A DNA stretch of 64,000 nucleotides from contig CM062810.1 in NCBI GenBank assembly GCA_031772625.1, positions 710,633,584-710,697,583 of the forward strand, in the 5' to 3' direction. Shown here in pieces: positions 10,047 through 20,347 of this stretch; within the stretch, counting starts at the first letter, position 1, and each line of letters opens with the position of its first letter. Origin of the DNA: Pinus tabuliformis (lineage: Eukaryota; Streptophyta; Pinopsida; Pinales; Pinaceae). A program made the translations under genes and the position numbers. Below the pieces are notes generated by a model. That model had not been told where the DNA came from. It saw nothing but the letters and a program-made list of their open reading frames with translations, and searched no databases.

Positions 10047-11742
10047 ATGGATCCTGGTTGAATTAGTGGGCTCCTTCCTCATGAATCCTCCTGTCATTGT
10101 GCTTATATCGCTTTTGAGCACCAAAAATAGAGATGGAGACAATAATTTTGAAGAAACAGGAAAACGAAGGAAAAATGCGTTTTTTTTTTTTATTTTATAT
10201 TTTATTTTATTTTTTATATGTAATTCCTCTTCTTCTATGGAATCAATTCCTCCTTAAAATGATGTCATCCCTTACACATATTGATAATCCAAGTGGGTAT
10301 GTATGGAACCTACCTCCTCAAGCCAGAAATCGAGCAAAAAACCTGTGTTTTCTTCTTAAAAACAACGCACTGCCCCTCCTGTAGAACTGCCTGTAGGTGC
10401 TCATGTAGAACCTGTAAGTGCTCCTATAGACAACGCTGAGAGTAGGAGGATGAGTGAGATCGATGGAAAACGATGGTTTTGAGGCTGTGCGGTGACAAGG
10501 AGTTTGCTGCATCTAAGTTTACAAGGAGAGAATGAGGGAAAAGGTGGTGAGAGTGCTTGAGGAGGAGTACTTATTACTTCTTTTAGATATTTCCGGTAAT
10601 GGGGGTGAGCTGGAAAAAATGTACGTTGGCCATATTTGGACCACTGGTCCCCACTTGCCTTGTCATCATGGTTTCTTCCTGCAATAACCTCTCATTATTG
10701 CATCGGAGTTTGCATACCCTCCATTAAATATCTTTGTATCTTTCTCTAAGTTAACTATGCACACGTGTGGGTAACATCTTTGGATAAGTGCAGTCAACTA
10801 GATGAAGGTGGCCAAGTTAACTGGCCATCGTTTCCTCTTTCAACCTCAACCATCTCATTTGCTCATGCATATCTTTCAATTACACAAATGCAAACAGAGG
10901 AGTGGATTAGTCACTTACCTATGAGTTAAATGTATGTGATGTGAGGTATTTTGGCTCCTTTTATTGTTGCATGCTTGTATTTCCTTTGCTGCATTCTTGT
11001 ATTTCATTCGCTACATGCTATCTGCTTTCTGATGTGTGGTTGTTTGCCTTGTGCAGGTTTCCTCTGGCTGGATCTAAGCTTTAGATGTCTCCTTCAATCC
11101 TCGTGGCTGCACTTCTTTCACTATTGTAGCTTGATTTTAATGGGATCAACTGCTACAAGAATTCCTACAGAAGCTCTTGTAGCGGTTTCTCCCTTTGAAA
11201 TTTCAGCTTATTTATGTGCTGGGAGCTGTGAGGATGATGCTAGAGATGCAGATGGAGATGGAGAGATACTAGGTAAGCTGCATGTGATATTTGAGGTGCT
11301 GCTTCCTCTCTTATTTTTGTTTTTTTTCTTTTACTAAAAACTCGTTTTCTGTGTTTTTCTGTGACAGGAAGGAAAAAAATTGATGATGATGATGTGATGC
11401 AGGTGTGGAATGGATGGAAAGGAGGGTTGATAGTTGTAGGAGGGTTTACATGTCCTTTATGAAGCTTCCAGCCCCTCAAACTGATTTTTGGAACCATTTC
11501 TGGCTCTCTGTAATTCTACAGGAGCCTCCTGTAGAAAACACAGTTTCCGGAAAAAAACACAGTGGGGTGGAAGAAAGATCAGAAATGATGGCGAAGAGTG
11601 TGGAGGAAATGAAATAGGTGCTGGTGTGAATGTCAGGGCTCTGTGGCATCTCCTCTTTCTCTCTGTGGTCCTCCTGCAAACCTGCAATGCACATTAAAAT
11701 TCAGTTTTCTTTTTCTTTTTTCTCTCTTTTTTTTTTGAAAAC
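10047..11742. other. Unassigned stretch between elements A and B
   Basis: No gene recognised. It holds T-rich runs (10179-10220), scattered CTGTAGAA/CTACAGGAG motifs (around 10378-10435 and 11514-11536) that also occur in the right-hand LTR of element B (18330-18410), and a long minus-strand purine tract (11703-11736). It may contain a diverged 3' LTR of B, but I could not align the two by eye. Confidence 0.4.
11514..11536. repeat. Perfect 23-nt palindrome
   Basis: Arms TTCTACAGGAG and CTCCTGTAGAA are exact reverse complements with a single C between them. The arm motif recurs in single or imperfect form nearby and in the element B LTR. Confidence 0.8.
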
Positions 11743-11819
11743 AACTAGGGCGCCTCAAGGAGGTTTTCACCCTAATTGCCTGCCCTGGCACCTCCAAGGG
11801 AGGTTTTCACCTAGGGATC

Positions 11820-11851
<32 letters not shown>

Positions 11852-11949
11852 TTATCTTTTTTATTTTTTCACATCACTGGGCTGCCTCAGGAGAGGTTTT
11901 CAACCCAATGATGGGACTTCAAGTGCCTCATGGAGGTTTTCACTTGAGT
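11743..11949 (-). repeat. Four bulged hairpins in the element B 3' untranslated region
   Basis: Four units (11743-11777, 11783-11816, 11875-11910, 11917-11949) share a core, GAAAACCTCC..GAGG on the minus strand, which folds on itself (CCTC/GAGG). Each core is flanked by a different outer stem: AATTAGGGTG/CGCCCTAGTT, CCCTAGG/CCAGGG, CATTGGGTTG/CAGCCCAGTG, CAAGTG/CACTTG. Two outer stems pair fully only if G-U pairs in the minus-strand RNA are allowed. A TTA repeat lies between units two and three. Confidence 0.75.
11820..11852. repeat. (TTA)n microsatellite
   Basis: About 11 uninterrupted ATT/TTA units. Confidence 0.9.
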
Positions 11950-11999
11950 CTTTATTTTTCTTTTTTCTTTTCCTTCAGTGAGCGGGTGAAGTGGAGGCT

Positions 12000-13400
12000 A
12001 AGACATGCTCCACTAACAACACTATCTTATTCAAATCTTCAATGAACTCTCACTTGGAGAGGGGCTTATTGTAAATTTTCAACTGATGTCCATTGACAAG
12101 CATAGGGATGGCCTCCTCATCAATGGTTCTAATCAGAACTGAACCATTGTCATTGCATTTTTCCATAGTGTAGGGTCCCAACCATCTTGTCCTCAACTTT
12201 CCTTTGAAGTCTTTATACCTTGAATCATAGAGCAGTGCCCAATCTCCTTCTTGGAATTGCTTCTCCTTGATATTTTTGTCATGCCATATTTTCCTCTAAA
12301 GCTGAACTACCTCTGTGTGGAGAAGGGCTTGCAATATTTGTTCATCCAATCCATTGAGCTGGAGTAATCTTTCCTTCTGTGCATGGCCAAGCTCTAGTTC
12401 CAGCTGAGCTACCATCCTTATTGTATTGAATTCAATTCTATTTATAGCAAAGCCTTCTTCCCATAGACCAGTTCATAGGGTGTGAACCCTGTGGTGGTCT
12501 TCCATGTTGTGTTGTAGGCCCAGGTGGCCTAAACTAATCTGTCTGCCCAATATTTTCTGTTGCTGCTCACTACCTTGGTCAGAATTCCTTCCAAAGCTCT
12601 GTTAGTGACTCCCACCTGTCGATTGGCTTGTGGATGGTAAAGGGTGGAAGTCCTGTGCTTGATTTTATGATGTGTGAGCAGATATTCAATCAAATTGGAA
12701 GTGAACTCACTGCCTTGATCTGTAAGCAATTCTCTTGGATACCAGAACTTGTAGAATATGTTTTCTCTCAAAAACTCAGCTACTTTTTCCTCTGTTGCTA
12801 CTTTTATTGCTTTTGTTTCTGCCCACTTTGTCAGGTAATCGGTGCACACAATGATGTATTTCTTTTGTTTTGAAGAAGGGTTGATAGGACCCACGAAGTC
12901 CATGCCCCACTTCTCAAATGGTTCAAAGGTCACTTGAGGTTGCATAGGCATCTCATCCTTTACAGTAGGTTTCCCCATCCTTTGACACCAATCACATTGG
13001 CTGGTGTCTCTCCTCACATCTTAACGAAGAGTGGGCCAACAGTAGCCTACTTGCAATATTTTGAAGGCAGTTCTCTTTGGTGCAAAATGACCTCCACAAG
13101 GCCCATCATGACAGGTCAGGAGAATTTCAAAGAATTCCTCCTCCCTGACACATCTTCTCAAGATCTGATTTGGGCCAAGTTTGAAGAGATTACCCCCAAT
13201 CCAGGTGAAAGGGGTGTTTTTCCTTACTATCTTGCTCTTCTCTTTTGAGGACAAGTGTTGTGGAAACTGTGCTGAAACCAAGTAGTTTGCTATATCAACG
13301 AACCATGGAGAGAATACTGAAATAGAAAACATATATTCATCTGGAATTTGGTCATCCACCATTCCTTCTTCACCTGCAAGCAAATTTACTCTAGACAAAA
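12000..13400 (-). pseudogene. Element B integrase (broken)
   Basis: Minus-strand integrase. The N-terminal zinc region runs about 13130-12960 (CHDGPCGGHF, then CDWCQRMGKP), with a TAA at 13021-13023 inside it. The core is clear: first Asp in KWGMDFVGPIN, second in LTDQGSEF. The Glu position reads RQVGVTNRA, so the expected catalytic Glu appears changed to Gly. The C-terminal tail (IRTIDEEAIPMLVNGH, KIYNKPLSK) reaches about 12040 with further breaks between 12528 and 12200. No chromodomain. Confidence 0.8.
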
Positions 13401-13908
13401 AGTCAGCAACAACATTTTCTTTACCAGGCTTATCAATAATGGCCAGATCAAACTGTTGTAATAGAAGCAATCATTTAATAATGTGAGAATTTACAATTGG
13501 TTTTTTCATTAAATATCTAATTGCAACATGATTAGTGTGCATGAAGGTTTGATAGCTTGTGATATAATGTCTGAATTTTTTTAAAGAATGCACAACAATT
13601 AGGAGTTCCTTCTAGGTCACTATGTAATTTAACTCTTCCTTTGACAAATTTTTGCTTATAAAGTATATGGCATAAGGTAACTTTTCATCAATTTGTCCTA
13701 AGGCTGCTCCTATTGCTTTGTTCGAGGCATCTGTGTGAATGTGAAAGGGTAGGACCCAGTTTGGGCCTCTGAGAATTGGGGCAGTTATTAACTTGCTCTT
13801 CAAGGTATCTAGGGATTCTTGACAGTTTTTGAACCATATGAACTCAAGATCTTTGCCTAAAAGGCCAAACAAAGGAGAGGCTATCTTACTGAAATCTTTA
13901 ATGAATCT
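13400..13908 (-). pseudogene. Element B RNase H (Ty3 type)
   Basis: RNase H in the same frame as the flanking domains. It keeps the first acidic motif (FHIHTDASNKAIGAALGQ) and the GKENVVADFLSRV tail that leads into integrase. Breaks are seen between 13611 and 13471. The element has no second RNase H, and this one keeps a more complete active site than those of elements A and D. Confidence 0.7.
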
Positions 13909-14946
13909 TCAGTAATATCTAGCTAAGCCTAGGAAACTTCTGACATCTCTCACTTTTTGAGGAGGTGGGCCCTTTTGGATGATGGCAATCTTGTTGGGGT
14001 CCACCTGCAGTCCTTGTTGAGATATTTCATGACCTAACACGGTCCCTTCAGCAATAAAAAATTCACATTTTTCCGGACTGAGGAATAGCTTCATCTCAAT
14101 ACACTTGTCTATAACTTTTATGAGGTTAGATAAAGCTTCCTGAAAGTCAGAACCATAAGGAGTAAACTCATCCATATATATTTTCACTGCATCATGAACC
14201 AGTTCAGAAAATATACTCAATACCGCTCTCTGGAAAGTGGCTGGAGCATTGCAAAAACCAAAAGGAAGGACCTGGTATGCAAAGGTACCCCAAGGACAAG
14301 TGAAAGTGGTTTTACCTTGGTCTTCCGGGTTGATTTGAATTTGATTGCACCCGCTAAACCCATCTAGGAAGGAGAAAAACTTCTTCCCCACCAGACCATC
14401 TAACACTTGATCTATGAAAGGCAAAGGAAAATTGTCCTTTTTAGTGGCTTTGTTCAATTCCCGATAGTCGACATAGATTCTCCACTTGCCATTTTTCTTT
14501 GGCACTAGCACCAAAGGAGAGACCCATTCACTGTCAGAGATGGGGTAGATGAATCCTGCATCAAGCAATTTTTGCAATTCTTCCTTAACAATGTCTTTAA
14601 GTGCTGGATTCATCCTCCTTTGAGGCCGTCGGACTAGTTTGCAATCTTCCTTAATGTATATGTGATGAGTACACACTGAAGGGTGAACTCCCTTCATCTC
14701 CTTATAACTCCTGGCGAAGGCATCTAAACGCTTTCTTAATAAGCTGCACAACTCCTTCCCCTAGGAAGTGGATAGGGATGGATTGATTTTCAAGGTTCTT
14801 TCTGGGCCGAAATCTATATTCTTAACACGAAGATAGGTCGGGTCGGCCATACAGAGATCAGTTGAAGGGTTGTTTTGGGTTTCTCTCACTATGTCCTCTA
14901 ATGGTAAGACACTGGGGGGTGGATTCTGAATCAAATTTTTAATCAT
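13909..14946 (-). pseudogene. Element B reverse transcriptase, catalytic YMDE
   Basis: Clear reverse transcriptase: FIYPISDSEWVSPLVLVPK, YVDYRELNKATKKDNFP, FLDGFSGCNQIQINPEDQ, PWGTFAYQVLPFGFCNAPATFQRAV. The catalytic box reads YMDE at 14178-14167 instead of YMDD, so the second metal-binding Asp is Glu. A stop at 14761 lies in the N-terminal linker and a TGA at 13911-13909 interrupts the thumb before RNase H. Inactive as written. Confidence 0.85.
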
Positions 14947-15088
14947 ATCATCCTCATCTTGCAGTCCCCCCCATGGCAGTTTCTAATGCACAAAGTGGTG
15001 CAGAATAGACCTCATCCTTATCCTCCTCCTCCAACCAGAGAGGTAGATCATGTTCTAGCAAGGGCTGGGCAAGATGGTATAGGATTAA

Positions 15089-15498
15089 CTACTTGGACAT
15101 ATGTCCGTTCTTTATGGTCATGTTCCCAGCGCGAGAGTTGATGTAGGCATCGACAGTAGCCAACCAGGGTCTTCCCAGGATGAGAGGATACCCAGTGAGC
15201 TTTGCCTTTGGCTGGAGAACTAAGAAATCAATAGGGTACTCCCAAGAATAAATGGAGACCATCACATCTTCCACAATCCCTTCAGGGTCACGGTGGAGCG
15301 GTCTGCTAGTTCTAGTACTGTCATGGTCTTCCTCAAGGCGCCCTGGAGGTTAAGTTTAAGCATTGTGTCCTTTGTCATCACATTAATGGTAGCTCCCAAA
15401 TCAATCAAGGTATGTGGGATCATGGTGCCATTGATGTGGACATCAAGTACTGGGCTTCCAGGGTCTAGATATTTCGGATATATTACCTGCCCCAACAT
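15089..15498 (-). pseudogene. Element B aspartic protease (DLGA type)
   Basis: Retropepsin-like domain. The active site reads TLIDLGATINVM (DLGA codons at 15402-15391), the Athila-branch variant of DTGA. The closing YPLILGRPWLATVDAYI segment marks the end of the fold. A frameshift at about 15262-15274 splits the two halves. Element E has the same DLGA, so it is a family trait rather than a mutation in this copy. Confidence 0.75.
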
Positions 15499-15559
15499 CA
15501 GGTCGGACAGTTGTCCTATGAAATTGATGGTTGGGGCATCTCTCTTGCGCCTTCCTAAT

Positions 15560-16241
15560 GCCTAAAGCACTTCTCTTTGATCAATCTATTATAGATAGGC
15601 ACATCTTTTACGGCTTGAAGTGGTATCTTTACACATAACTATTTCAATTCTCCCAGAAGTTCAATTTCTTCTAGGGCAGGCTGTGTTGTCCAAGATAGTC
15701 TCTTAGGAAAGGGTGGAATTTCTTTAGGTTCACTTTCCTCTTTATCTTCCTCAACCTCCCTAGGTGGAGGCTGGCTATCTGAGAGAACCTTCCCAGATCA
15801 CAGGTTAATCTCTTGAGTCTCCACAACATAAGTCGAGCATGATGGTTCCCCACTATATACTTGCTGAGCCTATCTGTTGTTCGGGTTCGGGTCCGGCTAG
15901 GTAGGAATTTGGGGTTTCCTTGGTGGAGTAGAAGGTAATGGTTGTGGTTGAGTAGGTGGTGGAGGAAAAAGAGCGGGAGGAGAGTTGTATTGGGGCCTCC
16001 ACCCCCAATGAGATGCATTCCATTGAGGTTGCGACTGAACATAGGATTTAAATGAATGAGCAGCTGGTTGGGAATGATATTGAGATGAGAAGGACCAAGG
16101 AGGAGGCGTTGACCAGGAAGGATGAGCAGGAGGGCCCCAAGAAGGTATGGAAGTGACTTGGTTGGGGTTGTAGTATACCTGAGATGTCCCTTGCATCCCC
16201 TGATGGTATGATCTAGGTCCATGCGATCTCCTTTGGTTCAT
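15560..16241 (-). pseudogene. Element B gag C-terminal proline/glutamine-rich linker
   Basis: Low-complexity stretch rich in Pro, Gln, Ser and His (PPPPTQPQPLPSTPPRKP; NQRRSHGPRSYHQGMQG), followed by an acidic KEE-rich part. It sits between the zinc knuckles and protease. It has several stops and is probably unstructured. Confidence 0.55.
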
Positions 16242-16244
16242 GAA

Positions 16245-17365
16245 TTAGAGTGGTTCAGTGGCTCCTTCGACCCCTTGGTATACAACTTTAAGGTTAGGAA
16301 AGGAAGGACACTTATCTGTAGAATGATCCTCTTCACATACTGAACAAACCTCTATAGAGTTCAATGGACATTCCTTCCTAGGATGCCTCCTGGTGCATCT
16401 AGGACAAAAGATGGCCAAAGCCCTCTCTGCTTCCTCTTGTTTTATTTTGATATGCAAGGTATCCATTTACATGGCAAGAGTCTGTAGCATCTCAATTTTG
16501 AAGTCTTCCAGCATGTTTTCAATTTCACCTTTAATGGATGAATTGGAAGAGGAGGTACTAGCTACGGGTTAACTTCCCTTACCTTTCTTTCTGGCTGCTC
16601 TAGAATGTTTCTAAAAATAGTATTTATGTCCTCATAAGATAGTTGGTAGATGTCTCCCCCGACCAGTAGATGGAGGGTGTCTAGAAGGTCTTCCAGAATT
16701 CCCCTGAGCAGGACCAACTTCAAAGATTCAGGGTCAAGTGTGCACCTAACCCATTTGTAACTGAGCTGGAATCTCTCTTCATAATCTTCCAAGGATTCAT
16801 TACTTCCCATGGTCATTCGGAAGATTTCTTGTTTGCTATTTTTTGACCTACAGTAGTCTGGATATTTTTCATTAAAGGCTTGCTGCATCTAAGCCCAAGT
16901 TGTGATGCTATTGCTAGGTAACCCCATGAACTAGTGCAATGCTGCATCCTTGAGAGTAGAAAGGAATAGTTTCAACTTTTTCTCATCTTCTGCATAGTCA
17001 TAGGTTCGACAGATGACAACAAACTCAAACAAGAAGGTGTTAGGATCTTCTGTAGTCAAACCATGGAAGTGAGGTAGGGCTGAAGGACTTATATTTTTCA
17101 TTTTGGTGTCTCCATTGGTCTCCCGAATGGGAAAGGTACCCTCTATTCTCTCTCCATTTCCCCTAGCATTTCTATTTTCAGCCATTGGCTTAGGAGGGAT
17201 GTTTTCTTCTTCTTCTTCCCTTATAGGTTCTTCAAATATCTCTGGTTGTTCACCTAAAGGTTCTTCTTGGTCACTGCCACCGAAGAAGAGAGAAGGTTAG
17301 ATGTGTGATGTAGTGGGGGTGTTGGGCAAGAATTTTCCTGAATTATCTCTATTCCTACGAGGCAT
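16245..17365 (-). pseudogene. Element B gag, with two CX2CX3HX4C zinc knuckles
   Basis: Structural nucleocapsid protein. The likely start is the ATG at 17365-17363 (MPRRNRDN). A TAA at 17299-17297 and a further break near 16900 interrupt it. The conserved gag core is visible (LPHFHGLTTEDPNTFLFEF, YDYAEDEKKLKLF, MTMGSNESLEDYEERF). The nucleic-acid-binding part has two adjacent knuckles, CPRCTRRHPRKEC and CSVCEEDHSTDKC, each one residue shorter than the usual CX2CX4HX4C. Confidence 0.8.
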
Positions 17366-17692
17366 GAAAGGAAATATTTTTGGTTGGGTTTTTTGTTTTC
17401 TTTGATTGTCCCTGCAAAACTAAAATGGATTGAACAAAACAAATTGCAACTAACTGAAATGAACTTGCTGAAATGAAATTTGCAGAATTGTTAAGGAAAG
17501 CAAGGAAATGCAAAACTTGAAGGAAAAGAAATGACTAGTCTACTCTTGCTGAAATGAAATTTGCAGAATTGAAAAGGAATGCAAGGAAACGCAGAAACTG
17601 AAAGAAATGACTATACTTTTGCTGAAATAAACTATTTAGTAGAATATGGCGATAGAAAATATAAGAAAGCAGTAATCACAAGATACTCTGAT

Positions 17693-17713
17693 GCTTCCCT
17701 GGCAACAGTGCCA
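17693..17713 (-). promoter_or_regulatory. Element B primer-binding site (tRNA-Asp-like)
   Basis: Minus strand reads TTTT then TGGCACTGTTGCCAGGG, close to the tRNA-Asp 3' complement used by Athila-type elements. It lies 5 nt inside the LTR edge. Differences from the expected site fall at CpG positions. Confidence 0.7.
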
Positions 17714-19642
17714 AAAAGTGGTGAGCACCAGTATTGCAGCAATAATGTTGTAACTCCTGGGCTGCCTACGTTACTTTTATCAACCCGGTAGTTCGTAACA
17801 AACTTGGAAGCGACGGTGTTGTATGCACAAGTACTAGTTCTTACTGCAGGCTGTCACTTAGTCACCTGGCGCAAAATCACTAGGATCTCAAGCCAACTTC
17901 TATGGATTCCAGAAAAAGCTCTATATGTGATGAAAGAAAGGAAAGTTTACTCTACAGAGGCTACTTTAATTGTAGAAAGGTAAAAGGCTGAAATGTAAAG
18001 TAAACCTAGCAAACCCTATTTAACCAACTAATCCTACTTTTGCAGAAAGCACTATGAAAACCATGAAATGAATGCCATTACCTACTCAAGGAAGTAAACA
18101 ACATCTACTCAAGCTATTTCTAGAAGTAAATGAGCAAAAAAACATCTTTTTGGATTTTTATATATATTTTATGTGAAATTGACATGCATGTATTTTCTTG
18201 TGTGTAAAGGTGGAATCGAATAGGTGGTGTTGAAGGGCGAATTTGGGATTTGAAGAGATGTAGGATGGTGTAGATGGGTCCTAGGAGGTCTCGGGTGGCC
18301 TTCTAGAGGCTTTTCCCACACTCGGCCTTCAAAAGAAAGTCTATAGAAAAATCTATAGGAGGACACAGGGAATCTACAAGAGGTCTACAGGAGGATGCCG
18401 AGAGCAGTTTTGAAGGTTTTGAGGGTGTGAGAGCGGGTGGAAAAGGTAGGTGAAGGTTGGGATGATGTGTTAGGGAACCTAGGGTCCACCAAGGATCACT
18501 AGGAGAGGGAAAGATGATTGGTAGAGATGAAGAAATGATATGGAAAAATGCAAAAAACTAAGGCAGATTTGAGGTGAACTTTGGGCAACCTGTAGGGCAT
18601 GGATCAAGGAGAGAATGTGATGGCTGATAGGCTAACTTGCTGTGAGAAAGGTTCTGCTAAAAACGAATTGACAGTCAACCAATGAGATCAAGCAAGCAAG
18701 GAAATGAGTACATCAAAAAAACAGACTTTTGCATCAAGCTAGTCTAAATTATGAGCTATGGAAGTAAATGCTGAAAAAATGCTACAAGGAGAGAGAGCAT
18801 GGAAGAAGACTTATTGCAAAGACAGAAATGAGCATGGTGAAAAAGATCTAAAACAAATCATTACCCTTCTAATAAACTGCAAACACTAGAAATCCTATGG
18901 AGAAGGAAAATTTGCGTTTTTGGAGTAGCAAGAGGGTCTTTGCCTCAGTTCATGGTCTCAAAGGGAGGAAAAGAGGCCAAGGCACTGTCGCTAGTCTTTT
19001 GAATCTTCTTTCTATCACTACTTAACCTACTATAGAAAACACAAATGGAAATAACCTTCTATATCACCAAAAGCAACCTATTCTTAACCAGGAAAGAAAT
19101 TCATCTAACAACAACTAATCCATACACTGAAACAAAGCATATAAATACAAATAAGAGGAGCTTGGCTGCTTGGATTTGGCCCTAACCCAAGAGCTTCAGC
19201 CCTCTGATGTAACTCAGTGCTAGCTCAAAAATGATCTCATTTTTATTATCAAAATAGTAATAGGATTACATGAAGCTGTCACCAAAAGTAAGCTCGAAGT
19301 TGAGCAGAGTTTTACAATAGAAAAAGTACAGCAAAAATCCAACAAAAATTCGACCCTAATGAGGCCCTAGGCCTCTATACTTATACAACTGAAGCCCCCA
19401 ATAGCTTCCTTAAAATCAGGGAGGTTTGGCTCCCAAAATTCGAGATAAACATAATTTATCCTCCACTTGTTCAGCTGCCTCCTAGTGCATTGATTTGGCT
19501 GCTTGTACTCTGAGTTGCATGAAGGGGAATTCAAAGTGGGAAGTAATAAATGAGGGGTATTCCCTCCTATAAATCCTCTCCTTTGTCCACTTCGAATTAT
19601 TGTTGCCAATTGTCCATTGAATCTTTGACTTTGCCTTCAAAA

Positions 19643-20251
19643 TGTTAGAAATTATATATTATGGAGCAATGGAACACATAAAATATTGCAGAAATATAAA
19701 CACAGAAAACACATAAAACAAGAGAGACACAGATATACGTGGTTCACCCAGTTTGGGCTATGTCCACCCCGAACAACCAGTCCTTCCTTTCTATTATCCA
19801 GCAAAATGAAGAGACACAACCTACAGCAGATTCGCTGTCATATGCTCTGTTTTCTCTCACAGTCTCACCTCTCTATTTCCCGCTCACACAATACACATCT
19901 GTTACATAACCTCAAATACAATGCCCTCATACAAAGAGAGGGGTTGCCTTCTAGGACAAAAAACCCTAAACTAAACACAAGTTCTACCGTCAGATCATCT
20001 GCCTAATGAACGGTCTAGATTGACTAGAAGTTACTATACTTTTACAAGGCAATTTTACAACTGCTTTTAGCTTCGAGGGCGCTGCCCCCAAAACCCCCTG
20101 CCAGGGGGGGCTCCCAAAGGTCGCAGCCGTCCCCCCCTGGACTCCCCTGCAATGAATATTTTACGGGCGGCGTTGCCGCCCCCATTTTGAACTAGGGTCC
20201 AATGTAGCGATACCTTTGAATATAGAAGATAATCAGGCTCCACACCCAACA
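19643..20251 (-). repeat. Element C 3' LTR
   Basis: Plus strand TGTTAGAAATT...CCCAACA, 609 bp. Includes a GC-rich hairpin, GGGCGGC-GTT-GCCGCCC, at 20165-20181. Partner copy at 24331-24913. Confidence 0.95.
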
Positions 20252-20262
20252 ATCTCCCACTT
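20252..20262 (-). promoter_or_regulatory. Element C polypurine tract
   Basis: Minus strand AAGTGGGAGA directly abutting the 3' LTR; plus-strand DNA synthesis primer. Confidence 0.8.
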
Positions 20263-20347
20263 GGAGACTGATTTTAGCAACTCCACCACTGCTCCATATG
20301 CTGGACAATGACTCCTCTTTTGACCTAGATGTTTCTCATATTCATCG

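Noticed and set aside
10951-11337. 128-codon hydrophobic ORF
   Set aside because: No family resemblance, Leu/Cys/Phe-rich from T-rich DNA, and in an unassigned non-coding stretch.
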